NCBI GenBank assembly: GCA_900073065.1
Contig: FJOG01000053.1
Location: forward strand, 163,505 to 181,583
Origin: Phialocephala subalpina
Taxonomy: Eukaryota > Ascomycota > Leotiomycetes > Helotiales > Mollisiaceae
Length of the DNA: 18,079 nt
Direction: 5' to 3'
Shown here: piece by piece, positions 8,697 to 18,079 of the stretch
How the letters are laid out: each line of letters starts with the position of its first letter
Numbering within the stretch: the stretch's first letter is position 1
The notes under the pieces: model-generated
What the model was told of the DNA's origin: nothing
The model's database searches: none
The model's input: the letters and a program-made list of their open reading frames with translations, nothing else
Translations under genes and position numbers: made by a program

Positions 8697-9788
8697 TTAC
8701 TCCTTAAACTTCACAACCAATTTTTGTCCAGACACCTTGCCTTGTCGCAAATCACCAAGGCCTGAGAGGATCTCTTTAAACCCACTTCCTACCACACGAA
8801 GAGGAGTAGGCTTAATATCATTGACGTGGTTGGGGAGATTGGAGTAGAAGCGAACGAGAGCCGCACGATCCGCAGGGACGGCGGGAAACATTGGCCCAAT
8901 TGGTGGAAGCCAGGCAAATTTCTGTCCGAAAACCGTGAATACAACTATGAAGTCATATTTGACGCCAGGTGTTTTTGATTTTCCTTGGTCGAAGAGCGTC
9001 ACGACTTTGCCACCGTTCTTTTTAATAACTTGAGCGCAGAACTCGGTCGAGCGACCCTCGGATATGCAGTCGAATGCTTGTGTGATTGCAGGGAAGGCTT
9101 TCGCAATATCTTCAACGGCGGTTGGTGATCGATAATCGAAAGGCATGTCCGCACCGTACTGTTTAACGAGGTCGAAAGAACGTGGCGAGGCGGTTGTGAC
9201 GACAGTATAGCCACTCTTCTTTGCAAGCTGTATGGCAAAAAGGCCAACAGATGTTGATCCAGCGTAGATTAAAATTGTCCCGCGACTTTTTGTTTCTTGT
9301 GGCCGCGGTGCTGAACTTGTGTCCAGCGAGGCAAGGCCGAGATGGGTGTTCAATGCCAGCATAGCCGTTGCAGCAGCCAGACCGTACGTAGAAGCTTCCT
9401 CATCAGACAATCCTTCAGGAATCCTCCATGCCAAATCCCCATCGATCTTCAAATGGCTGCAAAAACTGCCGCGGTCGCTATAATGGCCACCGTGGACGAA
9501 GCCTGCGACCCGATCACCCACTTTCCAATTCCCTGCTGCATTCTTCCCAACCTCAACCACTTGCCCAGCATAGTCGCAGCCGATGACACTCTCACGCGGA
9601 GCAAGAAGATCGATGGACTTGTAATCGATTGGGTTGAGCGCTGCTGCGTGCACTTTGACGAGAATCTCTTGCTCCGAAATCTTGGGGAGCGGAATGCGTT
9701 TGACTTGACAGCCCTGCCCAATGGACTTGCTCGTAACTATGTTCAAGGCGCGCGAGAGCACACCGCGGTTAGCAACGAGAGCTTCCAT
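8697..9788 (-). CDS. Zinc-type alcohol dehydrogenase-like / trans-enoyl reductase family protein (ToxD/LovC/CipB-like)
   Basis: A 363-aa, intronless medium-chain dehydrogenase/reductase, predicted to be cytosolic and NAD(P)H-dependent. The GroES-like N-terminal half carries LNPIDYK (51-57) and GCDYAGQVVEVG (70-81), both typical of the fungal ToxD/LovC subgroup, and YGLAAATAMLALN (135-147). The Rossmann half has YAGSTSVGLFAIQLAK (175-190) with the dinucleotide-binding glycines, then GADMPFDYR (212-220) and FDCIS (239-243). No cluster of structural zinc cysteines is seen, which suits the zinc-independent members. Length is normal for the family and the C-terminal SGQKLVVKF is present, so the gene is intact although the AT island starts at its stop codon. 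It diverges from the NmrA-like gene. Some relatives act as stand-alone enoyl reductases with polyketide synthases, but none is visible here, so the substrate is unknown. Confidence 0.88.
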   Translation of the reverse strand: MEALVANRGVLSRALNIVTSKSIGQGCQVKRIPLPKISEQEILVKVHAAALNPIDYKSIDLLAPRESVIGCDYAGQVVEVGKNAAGNWKVGDRVAGFVHGGHYSDRGSFCSHLKIDGDLAWRIPEGLSDEEASTYGLAAATAMLALNTHLGLASLDTSSAPRPQETKSRGTILIYAGSTSVGLFAIQLAKKSGYTVVTTASPRSFDLVKQYGADMPFDYRSPTAVEDIAKAFPAITQAFDCISEGRSTEFCAQVIKKNGGKVVTLFDQGKSKTPGVKYDFIVVFTVFGQKFAWLPPIGPMFPAVPADRAALVRFYSNLPNHVNDIKPTPLRVVGSGFKEILSGLGDLRQGKVSGQKLVVKFKE

Positions 9789-10103
9789 TATGCCAAGCAG
9801 AAATGGAGGGGTTTAACAAAAATAAAAGGATAGAGCGTGGAAGCTAGGAATGGGGGATGGCCGCGAGTTGAAGCGACACATGAGGGGTGTAAAAGAGGGA
9901 AGTAGTAGATGTTGGAGATCAGCAGCTGGCAGGGATAAGGCATACGGAGGGCAGTGCATACCACAGTACGGCCGGCCCATTGAATGGTCGATCATACTTG
10001 TTGAACGGATTGGAATGGGAGTATGATGTCAACGATGTGGAGGCGACGTGCTGCAGCAAAACCTGACAAATGACAAGTGGGTCGGGGGTATGGCCGAGCT
10101 GTG

Positions 10104-10119
10104 GCGGCTAGTGCGCCGC
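10104..10119. promoter_or_regulatory. Inverted GCGGC/GCCGC element in the divergent promoter
   Basis: A perfect 5-bp inverted repeat with 6-base spacing, near the dehydrogenase side of the shared promoter. It is a candidate Zn2Cys6 operator (CGG-N8-CCG). It is short enough to be chance in a GC-rich stretch. Confidence 0.22.
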
Positions 10120-10571
10120 GCCTATCGGCGGATTAAGGTTAAAGCTGCGATTCTTTGCATTCCTTACTCATTCCTTATTCCTCCGAGCCGAGCTCACAAG
10201 AAACTGTGTATTAATAATCAATAAAGTTTCGCTGCAAGCCTGAAACGTACTTAACCCTCATAACTTGACTTGCAAAGGCGTACTGTACCATGGCGGCACA
10301 ACTATTGCTCCGCTTGGTCCAAGCCAGCAATGCTTTATGTCGACCGTGGCTTCAATCTTGTGGTTTGCTAAGCATGGGAGGTTGCGACTCGCGGGAAAAG
10401 CTTAGACATGTACGCCGGAGGGTTTAATTCCCCTGACCGCCCAGAGATACTGAGACATCGCGAACTCTAAATTTGTGGCCTCACTTGTGGAGTCTCGCAG
10501 GCGTCAGGAGCGGTATTCATCAGCACGATTCTTCATCGCATGATAAAATATCTATACTGTAGGTCGTCCCG

Positions 10572-10579
10572 TATATATA
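10572..10579 (+). promoter_or_regulatory. TATA box candidate for the NmrA-like gene
   Basis: TATATATA stands in normal-composition DNA 124 bp upstream of the ATG at 10703. Spacing fits a fungal TATA box with a 5' UTR of several tens of bases. Confidence 0.4.
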
Positions 10580-10702
10580 CGCTAAAGGTAGGATGGTTAT
10601 TTCCATCTTTTCATCCAAAGAATCAAACATTCGTCTCATCCAAATCACTTACTTACGTTGAACTTCCATCCCAAATAATCTTGTGCAGCACCACTTGCTA
10701 CC

Positions 10703-11849
10703 ATGTCGATCAAGAACGTTCTTATTGTTGGTGTATGTTGCAGGGGGGGTTTTTTTTTTGGCCGAACTACCATATGAGCCTTGACCCCTCTCAAGTATCA
10801 GTCTCAAAAACATAGGAAAAGAAGCATGTTTTGTGCTTTGTCTGACTGGTGATTGCAGGGAAGCGGCAATCTCGGCGCAGCGGTGCTTCCAGAAATCCTC
10901 AAGTCCGACCTCAACGTGATTGCGCTGACACGGGAAACCTCGTCTGCAACATTTCCCGAAGGCACTAAAGTTGCCAAGACTGATTTCAGCTTGGAGTCGC
11001 TCACAGAAATCTTCAAAGGGCAAGATGCCGTAGTCAGCATGCTGCCCATCACTGCCCTTGGCGACCAAGGCACAGTCATCGAGGCCGCAATTGCAGCAGG
11101 AGTAAAGAGGTTCATTCCCAGCGAGTATGGGTCTGATTCGACAGTACGCATAAGTATATCGATTTCTCTGAACTTCTTTCGCTAACGATCTGGGTAGAAC
11201 CCCGCTATAGTTGCTGCAGTTCCATTCTTCGAGGGCAAGCAGAAGTACTTGGAGTTATTGAAGTCCAAGCAGGACCTCATCAGCTGGACAGCTATTATCA
11301 CGGGGCCATTCTTCGACTGGGTATGTGTGAAAATGACCCGGGCAACGTTCGAGGTCACGAGTTCTAAGACTTTGATTCTAGGGGTTCTTTGCAGGTCTCA
11401 CCGGATTTGACTTGGCTACCAAGACTGCCACGCTCCTTGACGGAGGGAAAACTCCATTTACGACTTCTAACGTTTCGCAAATTGCCCGTTCTATCGTTGC
11501 TGTGCTAAGCCATGCTTCTGAGACCGCTAATAAGGTAGTCTTTGTGGAATCCTTCACTACCACCCAACTCGAAATTCTCGTCGCGCTTGAGAAACTTACT
11601 AGAGAGAAGTGGACGTTGGTCAACAAGCAATCGGGCGATGTTAGAGCTGCAGGTTTCCAGGCATTCGGAGAAGGGAAGCTTTTGGAAGGAGGAGCAAGTG
11701 TTATTCAAGCAGCTATTCTCGGAAAAGAGGCGCTAGAAGATCACACAAATGTTGAAGGAGGAATCTGGAATGCTCGCCTCGGGCTCCCCAAGGAGAATGT
11801 AGAGGAGGAAGTCAAGAGGATCCTGGAAATTGCAGCCGGTAAGAAGTAG
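10703..11849 (+). CDS. NmrA-like / isoflavone reductase family NAD(P)-binding protein (CipA-like)
   Basis: Four exons: 10703-10732, 10859-11143, 11198-11320 and 11382-11849, giving 301 aa, a usual family length. Introns of 126, 54 and 61 bp have donors GTATGT, GTACGC and GTATGT, all in phase 0; two show clear CTGAC/CTAAC branch sites. The spliced N-terminus MSIKNVLIVGGSGNLG restores the GxxGxxG dinucleotide loop (residues 10-16), which intron 1 divides. The family motif SEYG is at 98-101, then FFEGKQKYLELL (about 115-126) and TAIITGPFFDWG across the exon 3/4 junction. This is an atypical short-chain dehydrogenase fold: members are either reductases of aromatic substrates or redox-sensing NmrA-type proteins, and sequence alone does not decide. 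Exon 1 codes only 10 residues and is easily missed. It diverges from the dehydrogenase upstream. Confidence 0.87.
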
Positions 11850-12678
11850 ATTTTTTGGCATGCAGAAGTATATCTCAAGGCTCAAATAGACCGTCTAGTC
11901 GAAGTTTTCAAAAAGAATATAGATGCTATGATTTCATTTTCTGACTCGTATTTGGCGAGCCCTACACTTTTTGTCTTCACTTGTTTTAAAGTTCAGGATA
12001 CTTTGGAACCTAGCCACCACTATTTAGAAGCCCTGTGTTTGAGCAATAATACCTTCAGCTTCATGGGACGGTAGAAGTTACAGGAATTTCACCACTTAGA
12101 CAAGTGCTTGGCTAAATATGTAATTTGGAACGGGTTTCTCGAAACAAGGAATTAGGATTGACCCTTCCAGGTTACAACTATAATATGATTTCTGGGGTAG
12201 AGCTTGATCAAACGAGGTAAGGTACTCATGGACCTTACAGGATGGATGGTTTCCAAAGTAGTTGGCTGGGTCGAATAGTTAGTCAAAAGAGGTGCTCGAA
12301 AGTATCTATTGTCCGAGTTCCGAACGATGTAGACAAGCTTCGATTTCTAAGAACTATCTCAAAGTATAGCCTCGGATTCATGTGAAGTCTTATCATCGGT
12401 CTTCTTTTCCCCACAAATTCCAGACCCGCGGCAGACTCCGCAGCATTTCTCACAATCTGGAGGCTTTTCTTACTGGCTGGCAACGCCTGTCAGAAGCACC
12501 GTAGACTTCGCCCTCACGCAGTGGATCGCGGGAATGTATCGAGTTCTTACGGTAAGGTCAATTATCGGTGATGATGCCTTCGGCACTCTTCGCACGAAAG
12601 AATTATCTTAGCAAGCAATCAATTCTTTAGGTTTTAAAGATAATGAGTTTGCTAATCCGATGACCGTACCATATACCC

Positions 12679-12687
12679 CGGCGACGG
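12679..12687 (+). promoter_or_regulatory. CGG-N3-CGG direct repeat, copy 1
   Basis: CGGCGACGG inside the best conserved block of duplication copy 1. Paired CGG triplets are the usual recognition layout of Zn2Cys6 regulators. It is retained with one base change at the equivalent place in copy 2. Confidence 0.3.
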
Positions 12688-12785
12688 CGCAACTTTCCTC
12701 CCGTACCTACATTCGACACCGTTCTCGAATTCATTTACGGTTGAAGGATAATGAGTTGGCTAACCGATGACCATCGCATATACCC

Positions 12786-12794
12786 CGGCAACGG
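12786..12794 (+). promoter_or_regulatory. CGG-N3-CGG direct repeat, copy 2
   Basis: CGGCAACGG, exactly 107 bases after the copy 1 element. Both CGG triplets are kept and the only change is in the spacer, which is mildly supportive of a function. Confidence 0.3.
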
Positions 12795-13208
12795 CGCAAC
12801 TTTCCTCCCGTACATATATTTGACACCTTTCCCGAACTCAAGTGGGTCAAATGTGTTTTGATGAGTACGGACACGGAGAGGCTTTACAATACGACATCGG
12901 GCTTGTTCTTTATAGATCTGGAATATCGGGGATTGTATGGAGTTTGGAAGTACCGTAGATGCAGACATTCACCGAGTCTTGGCAAACTATATTCCCACGA
13001 CTCCTTTTATTCTAATTGGAATTCTGCGTAAAATAATCAGCTAACTTCCCGTCTGATAGTTTTCATCCAGTCCAGTCCCTACCACAGACCTCGAACCCGC
13101 GGTGTCATCACCGTTCATTGGCATCCAGAGGTTTGTTCTCGTCAGGCTTGGTAACGAGAACGGTCCCAACGCCAGATATAACAACGGAAGATCCTTGAAC
13201 CAGCGACC

Positions 13209-16200
13209 ATGGACGAAATGAAGAATCAAGAAGGGGTCATGATGATGCCCTCTTCGACAACCCTCACTTCATCTCACCAAGCAGGAAAAGACGATGAAAT
13301 CGACTTCGACAGTTCATTTGATAACGAGGCCGAACGTGACGCAGAAATAACGGAGCTGGCTAGGAAGCTGACCGCGACATCCGGCTTCGCTCCTGATTCT
13401 CACCAAAACCCCTTTAACGCAGAGACCGACTCCTCACTGGACCCGAACTCGGAGAACTTCAAGCCTCGAGCCTGGGCCCAAGCCCTCATCCATCTCAAGT
13501 CTCGAGACCCAGAGACATTTCTTAAACGAACTGCTGGAATTGCATTCCGCAATCTGAACGTCCATGGCTTTGGAAACCTGACCGATTATCAAAAGAGTGT
13601 TGGAAATGTATGGTTGGGACTCACTGGACTGGTGCGGAAAATCACGCGAACTGGTGCCCCCCGAAAGATCGAGATTTTGCGTGAATTCGACGGCCTTGTG
13701 AAGAGTGGAGAAATGCTTGTTGTTCTAGGACCACCCGGCTCCGGATGTTCAACTCTGCTCAAAACCATTGCTGGCGAAACTCACGGAATTTACGTTGCCG
13801 AAGGTTCGGAATTGAACTATCAGGGTATGTCGCCTAGCAAACTGCCCTCAGAAAGTTCAGATTGAAGTTCGGCACTAACTTAGCACAGGAATCAGCGCCG
13901 AAGACATGAAGTCCCAATTTCGAGGCGAAGCCATCTATACCGCGGAAGTGGACGTTCATTTCCCTATGCTTAGTGTTGGGGACACTCTTACATTCGCAGC
14001 AATGGCACGAGCGCCACGTCAGCTGCCAGGCGGAGTTGATAAATGGACATACGCGACTCACATGAGAGACGTGATGATGGCCATGTTTGGCATTCGTCAC
14101 ACAGTCAACACCCGCGTTGGGGATGATTTCGTCCGTGGAGTGAGTGGTGGGGAACGAAAGAGAGTCAGTATTGCTGAAGCTGCCTTGAGTGGAGCACCTC
14201 TTCAATGCTGGGACAACAGTACTCGTGGTCTTGACTCGGCGAATGCTATCGAGTTTTGCAGGACACTTCGTCGATCGACAGACCTCATGGGAGCGATCGC
14301 CTGTGTCGCGATCTACCAAGCCCCTCAAGCTGCATACGAGATATTCGACAAGGTCACATTGTTGTATGAAGGGCATCAGATTTATTTTGGATCTACCAAG
14401 GATGGGAAGAAGTACTTTGAAGATTTAGGGTTTCAGTGTCCTGACCGACAAACCGATGGGGATTTCCTTACATCAATGACAAGTCCCGAGGAGACAGTGG
14501 TCCGACCTGGCTGGGAGGGCAAGGTCCCTAGAACTGCTGTGAAATTCGCTGCTATATGGAAATCGAGTGCTGAGAGAGTACGCCTTCTGGAAGAGATAGA
14601 AGAGTACGGCCGGATGTATCCTGTTGGTGGCGAGCATCTTGAGAAGTTCACGATGTCGCGAAGGGCAGAACAATCGAAAAGACAGTACGTGACGCTCTGA
14701 CAGGCTTCCCCGTGGGAACAAATTATGCTAATGAGTCTAGGCGCACCAAATCTCCCTACACTTTGGATTACATTCAACAGATCAACCTCTGTCTGTGGCG
14801 CGGATTTCAAAGACTGAAAGGAGATCCCAGCTTGACCATTACCCAGTTAGCCAGTAACTTCATCATGTCTGTGGTTGTTGGAAGCGTTTTCTACGATATG
14901 GCAGACGACACTACCAGCTTCTTCTCACGAGGATCATTACTATTTTTCGCAGTGCTGATCAACGCAATCGCGAGTTCTCTCGAAGTAAGTTAGGCCGATG
15001 GCTTTGTTGGTGGAGCTGACACTTTGTAGATCCTCACTCTCTATGCGCAGCGAGGTATTGTGGAAAAACATGCCCGATATGCGCTGTACCACCCTTCAGC
15101 AGAGGCTTTTGCCTCGATGTTAACGGATATGCCTTACAAGATTTTGAATGCCTTCACATTCAACGTCCCTTTGTATTTCATGACAAATTTGCGACGGGAA
15201 ACCGGTGCTTTCTTCTTCTTTGTCTTCACTACATTCCTTATCACAATGGTCATGTCCATGGTTTTCAGGACCATCGCCGCTAGCTCCCGCACATTGGCAC
15301 AGGCATTGGCTCCCGGATCGCTCGTCATTTCATCTCTCTTGATGTATTCCGGTTTTGCAATCCCTAAGCCGTACATTCTCGGATGGTCGAAATGGATCTT
15401 CTACATCGACCCTCTTTCATACGCATTTGAAAGTCTCATGGTCAACGAATTCAGCCACCGAAACTTTGATTGTTCACAGTATACCCCCTCCGGTGGTATT
15501 TACGACTCAAGCACGGGTCAGCAGAGAGTGTGCTCTGCTGTAGGATCTCGGCCTGGGCTTGGAACCGTGGCCGGAGATGACTTCATCGTGTCTTCGTATG
15601 AATATTATCATTCTCACAAGTGGCGGTACGTATTTCTCTTCTCCTGACATAGTTGACATCTCTAATCCGGTCTGTTTAGCAACATTGGAATAATTATTGC
15701 ATTCACGATCGGCTTTTGCGCGACCTACATTGCAGCAACGGAGTACATCACAGAGAAAAAATCGAAAGGAGAAGTCTTGCTTTTCCGTCGCGGTGCTGCC
15801 GCAAAGAGTGTGGCTCAGAAGAAAACCGATGAGGAATCCACGACGACATCTTCTAAATTCCACCAGAAACAAGGAAGCAATGCACTTTCAGCGTCAATGG
15901 TTAAGACTCAAACTGCAATTTTCCACTGGGAAAATGTGTGTTACGATATCAAGATCAAAAAAGAAGAACGGAGAATCCTTGATAATGTGGACGGCTGGGT
16001 AAAACCTGGAACACTCACTGCACTTATGGTGAGACTTGAAATCTATTGACAAGTAACTAAATGTGCTAATGACCGTTAGGGCGTTTCTGGCGCTGGTAAA
16101 ACGACTCTCCTTGATGTCCTGGCCAGTCGAGTGACAATGGGTGTTATTTCTGGTGGAATATTTGTCGACGGCGAACAGCGAGATCACTCATTCCAGCGGA

Positions 16201-17981
16201 AGACAGGCTATGTCCAACAGCAAGATCTTCATCTTTCAACCTCTACCGTCAGGGAGGCACTCAAATTTAGTGCTCTGCTGAGGCAACCTGCCGAGGTATC
16301 CCGCGAGGAAAAGCTCAGTTACGTTGATGAAGTCATTGAACTCTTGGATATGGAGCCTTATGCAGACGCAGTTGTTGGAATCCCAGGCGAAGGCTTGAAC
16401 GTCGAACAACGGAAGCGCCTGACCATTGGAGTAGAGCTTGCTGCCAAACCACAGCTGCTCTTATTCCTCGACGAACCCACTTCAGGTCTCGACAGTCAGA
16501 CCTCGTGGATAATCTGCAATTTGATGGAGAAGCTCAAGAACAGTGGCCAAGCAATTCTGTGCACTATTCATCAACCGTCAGCTATGCTCTTCCAACGTTT
16601 CGACCGATTGCTATTCCTTGCGAAGGGCGGCAAGACTGTTTATTTTGGGGACATTGGGAAGAACTCGAAGACCTTGCAAGCCTATTTTGAACGAAACGGT
16701 GCTCCGCAGTGTCCACCAGCAGCAAATCTAGCTGAGTGGATGCTGGAAATCATTGGCGCTGCTCCTGGTTCAAGTACAGGCATTGATTGGCCAAGCACAT
16801 GGCGCAACAGCGCCGAGTATGCAGAAACTAAGAAGGAGCTTTCTAGAATGAGAGAAGAACTGCCAGGCGCCTCCGCAAGACTGGCTACGACAACGGGAAT
16901 GGACCAGGGAAGCTTCAGAGAATTTGCAGCTCCATTTGACACCCAGCTCTGGGAAATTACCAAGAGAGTCTTTGAGCAGTATTGGCGCACGCCGTCTTAC
17001 ATATACTCCAAGGCAGCGCTGTGCATTTTCTCGGTATATAATTCACCCTTCTCTTGCCCGGAGACCATCGCTAACGGTGTATCACAGGCAATGTTCATTG
17101 GATTTTCGTTCTTCAAAGCCGAGAACTCTCTTCAAGGCCTCCAAAATCAAACCTTCTCTCTCTTCATGCTTTTTACCCTGTTTGGGCAGCTTGCGCAGCA
17201 GATCATGCCACATTTTGTCACCCAACGATCCTTGTACGAAGCCCGCGAGAGGCCCTCAAAGATATATTCCTGGAAAGCATTCATCGTATCGAACATCTTT
17301 GTCGAAGTACCCTGGAACATGTTGATGTCAGTATTCATGTTCTTGGCCTGGTACTATGCAGTTGGCATGGATAGGAACGCACAACAAACGGACTCTACCA
17401 CTGAAAGGGGAGGACTAATGTTTCTTTTCATGCTGTCATATCTCATTTTCACTTCTACATTTTCGACTATGATCATCGCCGGCATCGAACAGGCGGCGGA
17501 GGGAGCTAACTTAGCAAACCTTCTATTCTCGCTCTCGCTTATTTTCTGTGGAGTATTGGCGACAAAGGAGTCGCTGCCAGGCTTCTGGATCTTCATGTAC
17601 CACGTTTCACCATTTACCTACCTGGTTTCGGGCATGCTGTCGACTTCCGTGGCCGATGCCCGGGTCGTATGCGCTGCCAACGAGTACCTGGTGATGCAGC
17701 CTCCCACTGGGTCTACATGTGGGGAGTACCTAGGCGATTTTGTCGAGGCTACTCGTGGCTATGTTCTTGATCTGAACGCGACCGCCAATTGCCAATACTG
17801 TCCTACGACTTCTACCAATTCGTATCTAGCGGGCATCTCCATCTATTACCATGACGCCTGGAGAAACTTTGGTTTCGTATGGGTCTACATTGTCTTCAAC
17901 ATCGCTGCAGCACTAGCAATTTACTGGTTGGTTCGCATGCCAAAAAAAGTCAGCACTGATGAGAAGGAAAAGAAAGCCTAA
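13209..17981 (+). CDS. Pleiotropic drug resistance (PDR/ABC-G) full-size ABC transporter
   Basis: A plasma-membrane efflux pump type with order NBD1-TMD1-NBD2-TMD2. Exons are 13209-13824, 13889-14684, 14741-14984, 15030-15625, 15680-16028, 16080-17033 and 17088-17981, giving 1482 aa (usual 1450-1500). All six introns are 45-64 bp. NBD1 has the fungal degenerate Walker [10 protein letters not shown] (about 174-182, Cys for Lys), signature VSGGERKR (from 290), Walker B ending [11 protein letters not shown] (Asn for the catalytic Glu) and Tyr at the switch His. NBD2 has canonical Walker [10 protein letters not shown] (868-876), degenerate signature [12 protein letters not shown] (about 973-984), Walker B LLLFLDEP (993-1000) and switch His in [23 protein letters not shown] in TMD2 and paired cysteines in the last extracellular loop are PDR hallmarks. 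This asymmetry is normal in the family. Substrate unknown; the adjacent oxidoreductases suggest export of a toxic or secondary compound. Confidence 0.95.
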
Positions 17982-18079
17982 TGGTCGACCGGAAACCCTC
18001 GCTGTTTCCCAAAACCTAATCAGAACTGGGAGAGAGAGGAAAGAATGAAGTAAGATGGAGGAGATCTTGGCTCTCAAAA
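17982..18079 (+). other. 3' flank of the ABC transporter gene
   Basis: 98 bp after the TAA, presumably 3' UTR. It has a purine-rich stretch (GGGAGAGAGAGGAAAG). No gene starts here within the window. Confidence 0.5.

Larger units (their letters stand above)
9789..10702. promoter_or_regulatory. Divergent promoter region of the dehydrogenase and NmrA-like genes
   Basis: 914 bp between two divergent start codons, with no convincing gene. A TATATATA box lies at 10572-10579, 124 bp before the NmrA-like ATG, followed by a pyrimidine-rich stretch. GCGGC (10104-10108) and GCCGC (10115-10119) form an inverted repeat placing CGG and CCG 8 bases apart, a layout that Zn2Cys6 proteins can recognise; a CGGCGG follows near 10127. 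The shared region makes co-regulation of the two genes plausible but does not prove it. Confidence 0.5.
12630..12840. repeat. Tandem duplication (about 103-bp units, 107-bp period) in the ABC transporter promoter
   Basis: Copy 1 is about 12630-12733 and copy 2 about 12739-12840, separated by TTTAC-like bases. They align with a few small gaps and roughly 80-85% identity by eye. The best kept parts are GATAATGAGTT, CCGATGACC, CATATACCCCGGC and ACGGCGCAACTTTCCTCCCG. Differences include transversions and indels, so this is not just RIP. Each copy holds a CGG-N3-CGG direct repeat (12679-12687, 12786-12794). The array ends about 370 bp before the transporter ATG. Confidence 0.85.
11850..13208. other. 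Intergenic region upstream of the ABC transporter
   Basis: About 1.36 kb with no convincing gene; short frames on both strands lack family features. It must hold the 3' end of the NmrA-like gene and the promoter and 5' UTR of the transporter. Its main structure is the tandem duplication at 12630-12840. CCGCGG palindromes occur at 12426-12431 and 13097-13102; they match the core of the yeast Pdr1/Pdr3 element (TCCGYGGA) but not its outer bases. Confidence 0.55.

Noticed and set aside
9342..9833. 163-codon plus-strand frame over the dehydrogenase 5' half
   Set aside because: Antisense shadow of a well-supported dehydrogenase; no recognisable domain.
9789..10702. Stress-response-like CCCCT/AGGGG motifs in the divergent promoter
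   Set aside because: About three 5-bp hits in 914 bp on two strands is close to chance expectation.
13834..14376. 180-codon minus-strand frame over the ABC transporter
   Set aside because: Antisense shadow of NBD1 coding sequence, spanning its intron 1; no domain features.

Overview
The window looks like nuclear DNA of a filamentous ascomycete (Pezizomycotina). The genes carry short GT-AG introns (about 45-126 bp) with CTAAC/CTGAC-type branch sites. They encode fungal-type products: a Zn2Cys6 regulator, a ToxD/LovC/CipB-like dehydrogenase, an NmrA/isoflavone-reductase-like protein and a PDR-type ABC-G transporter. A 7.3-kb AT-rich island holds a retrotransposon ruined by C-to-T/G-to-A transitions in a CpA context, the signature of repeat-induced point mutation (RIP). 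The species cannot be named from sequence alone.

Layout. 1-608 (minus): 5' part of a Zn2Cys6 transcription factor gene that runs off the left edge. 609-1430: its upstream region. 1431-8690: AT-rich island, made of a left arm with almost no G or C (1440-1812), a complete but dead Ty1/copia-type LTR element (1813-8118; two 234-bp LTRs, gag-protease in one frame, integrase-RT-RNase H in another), and a right arm with almost no G or C (8119 to about 8530) grading into 8690. 8697-9788 (minus): intact single-exon dehydrogenase whose stop codon touches the island. 9789-10702: divergent promoter region. 10703-11849 (plus): four-exon NmrA-like gene, 301 aa. 11850-13208: 1.36-kb intergenic region with a tandem duplication (107-bp period) upstream of the transporter. 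13209-17981 (plus): seven-exon PDR transporter, 1482 aa. 17982-18079: 3' flank.

How the parts may work together (inference): two oxidoreductases sharing a divergent promoter, an efflux pump and a pathway-type regulator look like a small detoxification or secondary-metabolite module. The retroelement now separates the regulator from the enzymes. The dehydrogenase/NmrA pair resembles the CipB and CipA families known from Aspergillus. No substrate can be deduced. No tRNA, rRNA or CRISPR was seen.
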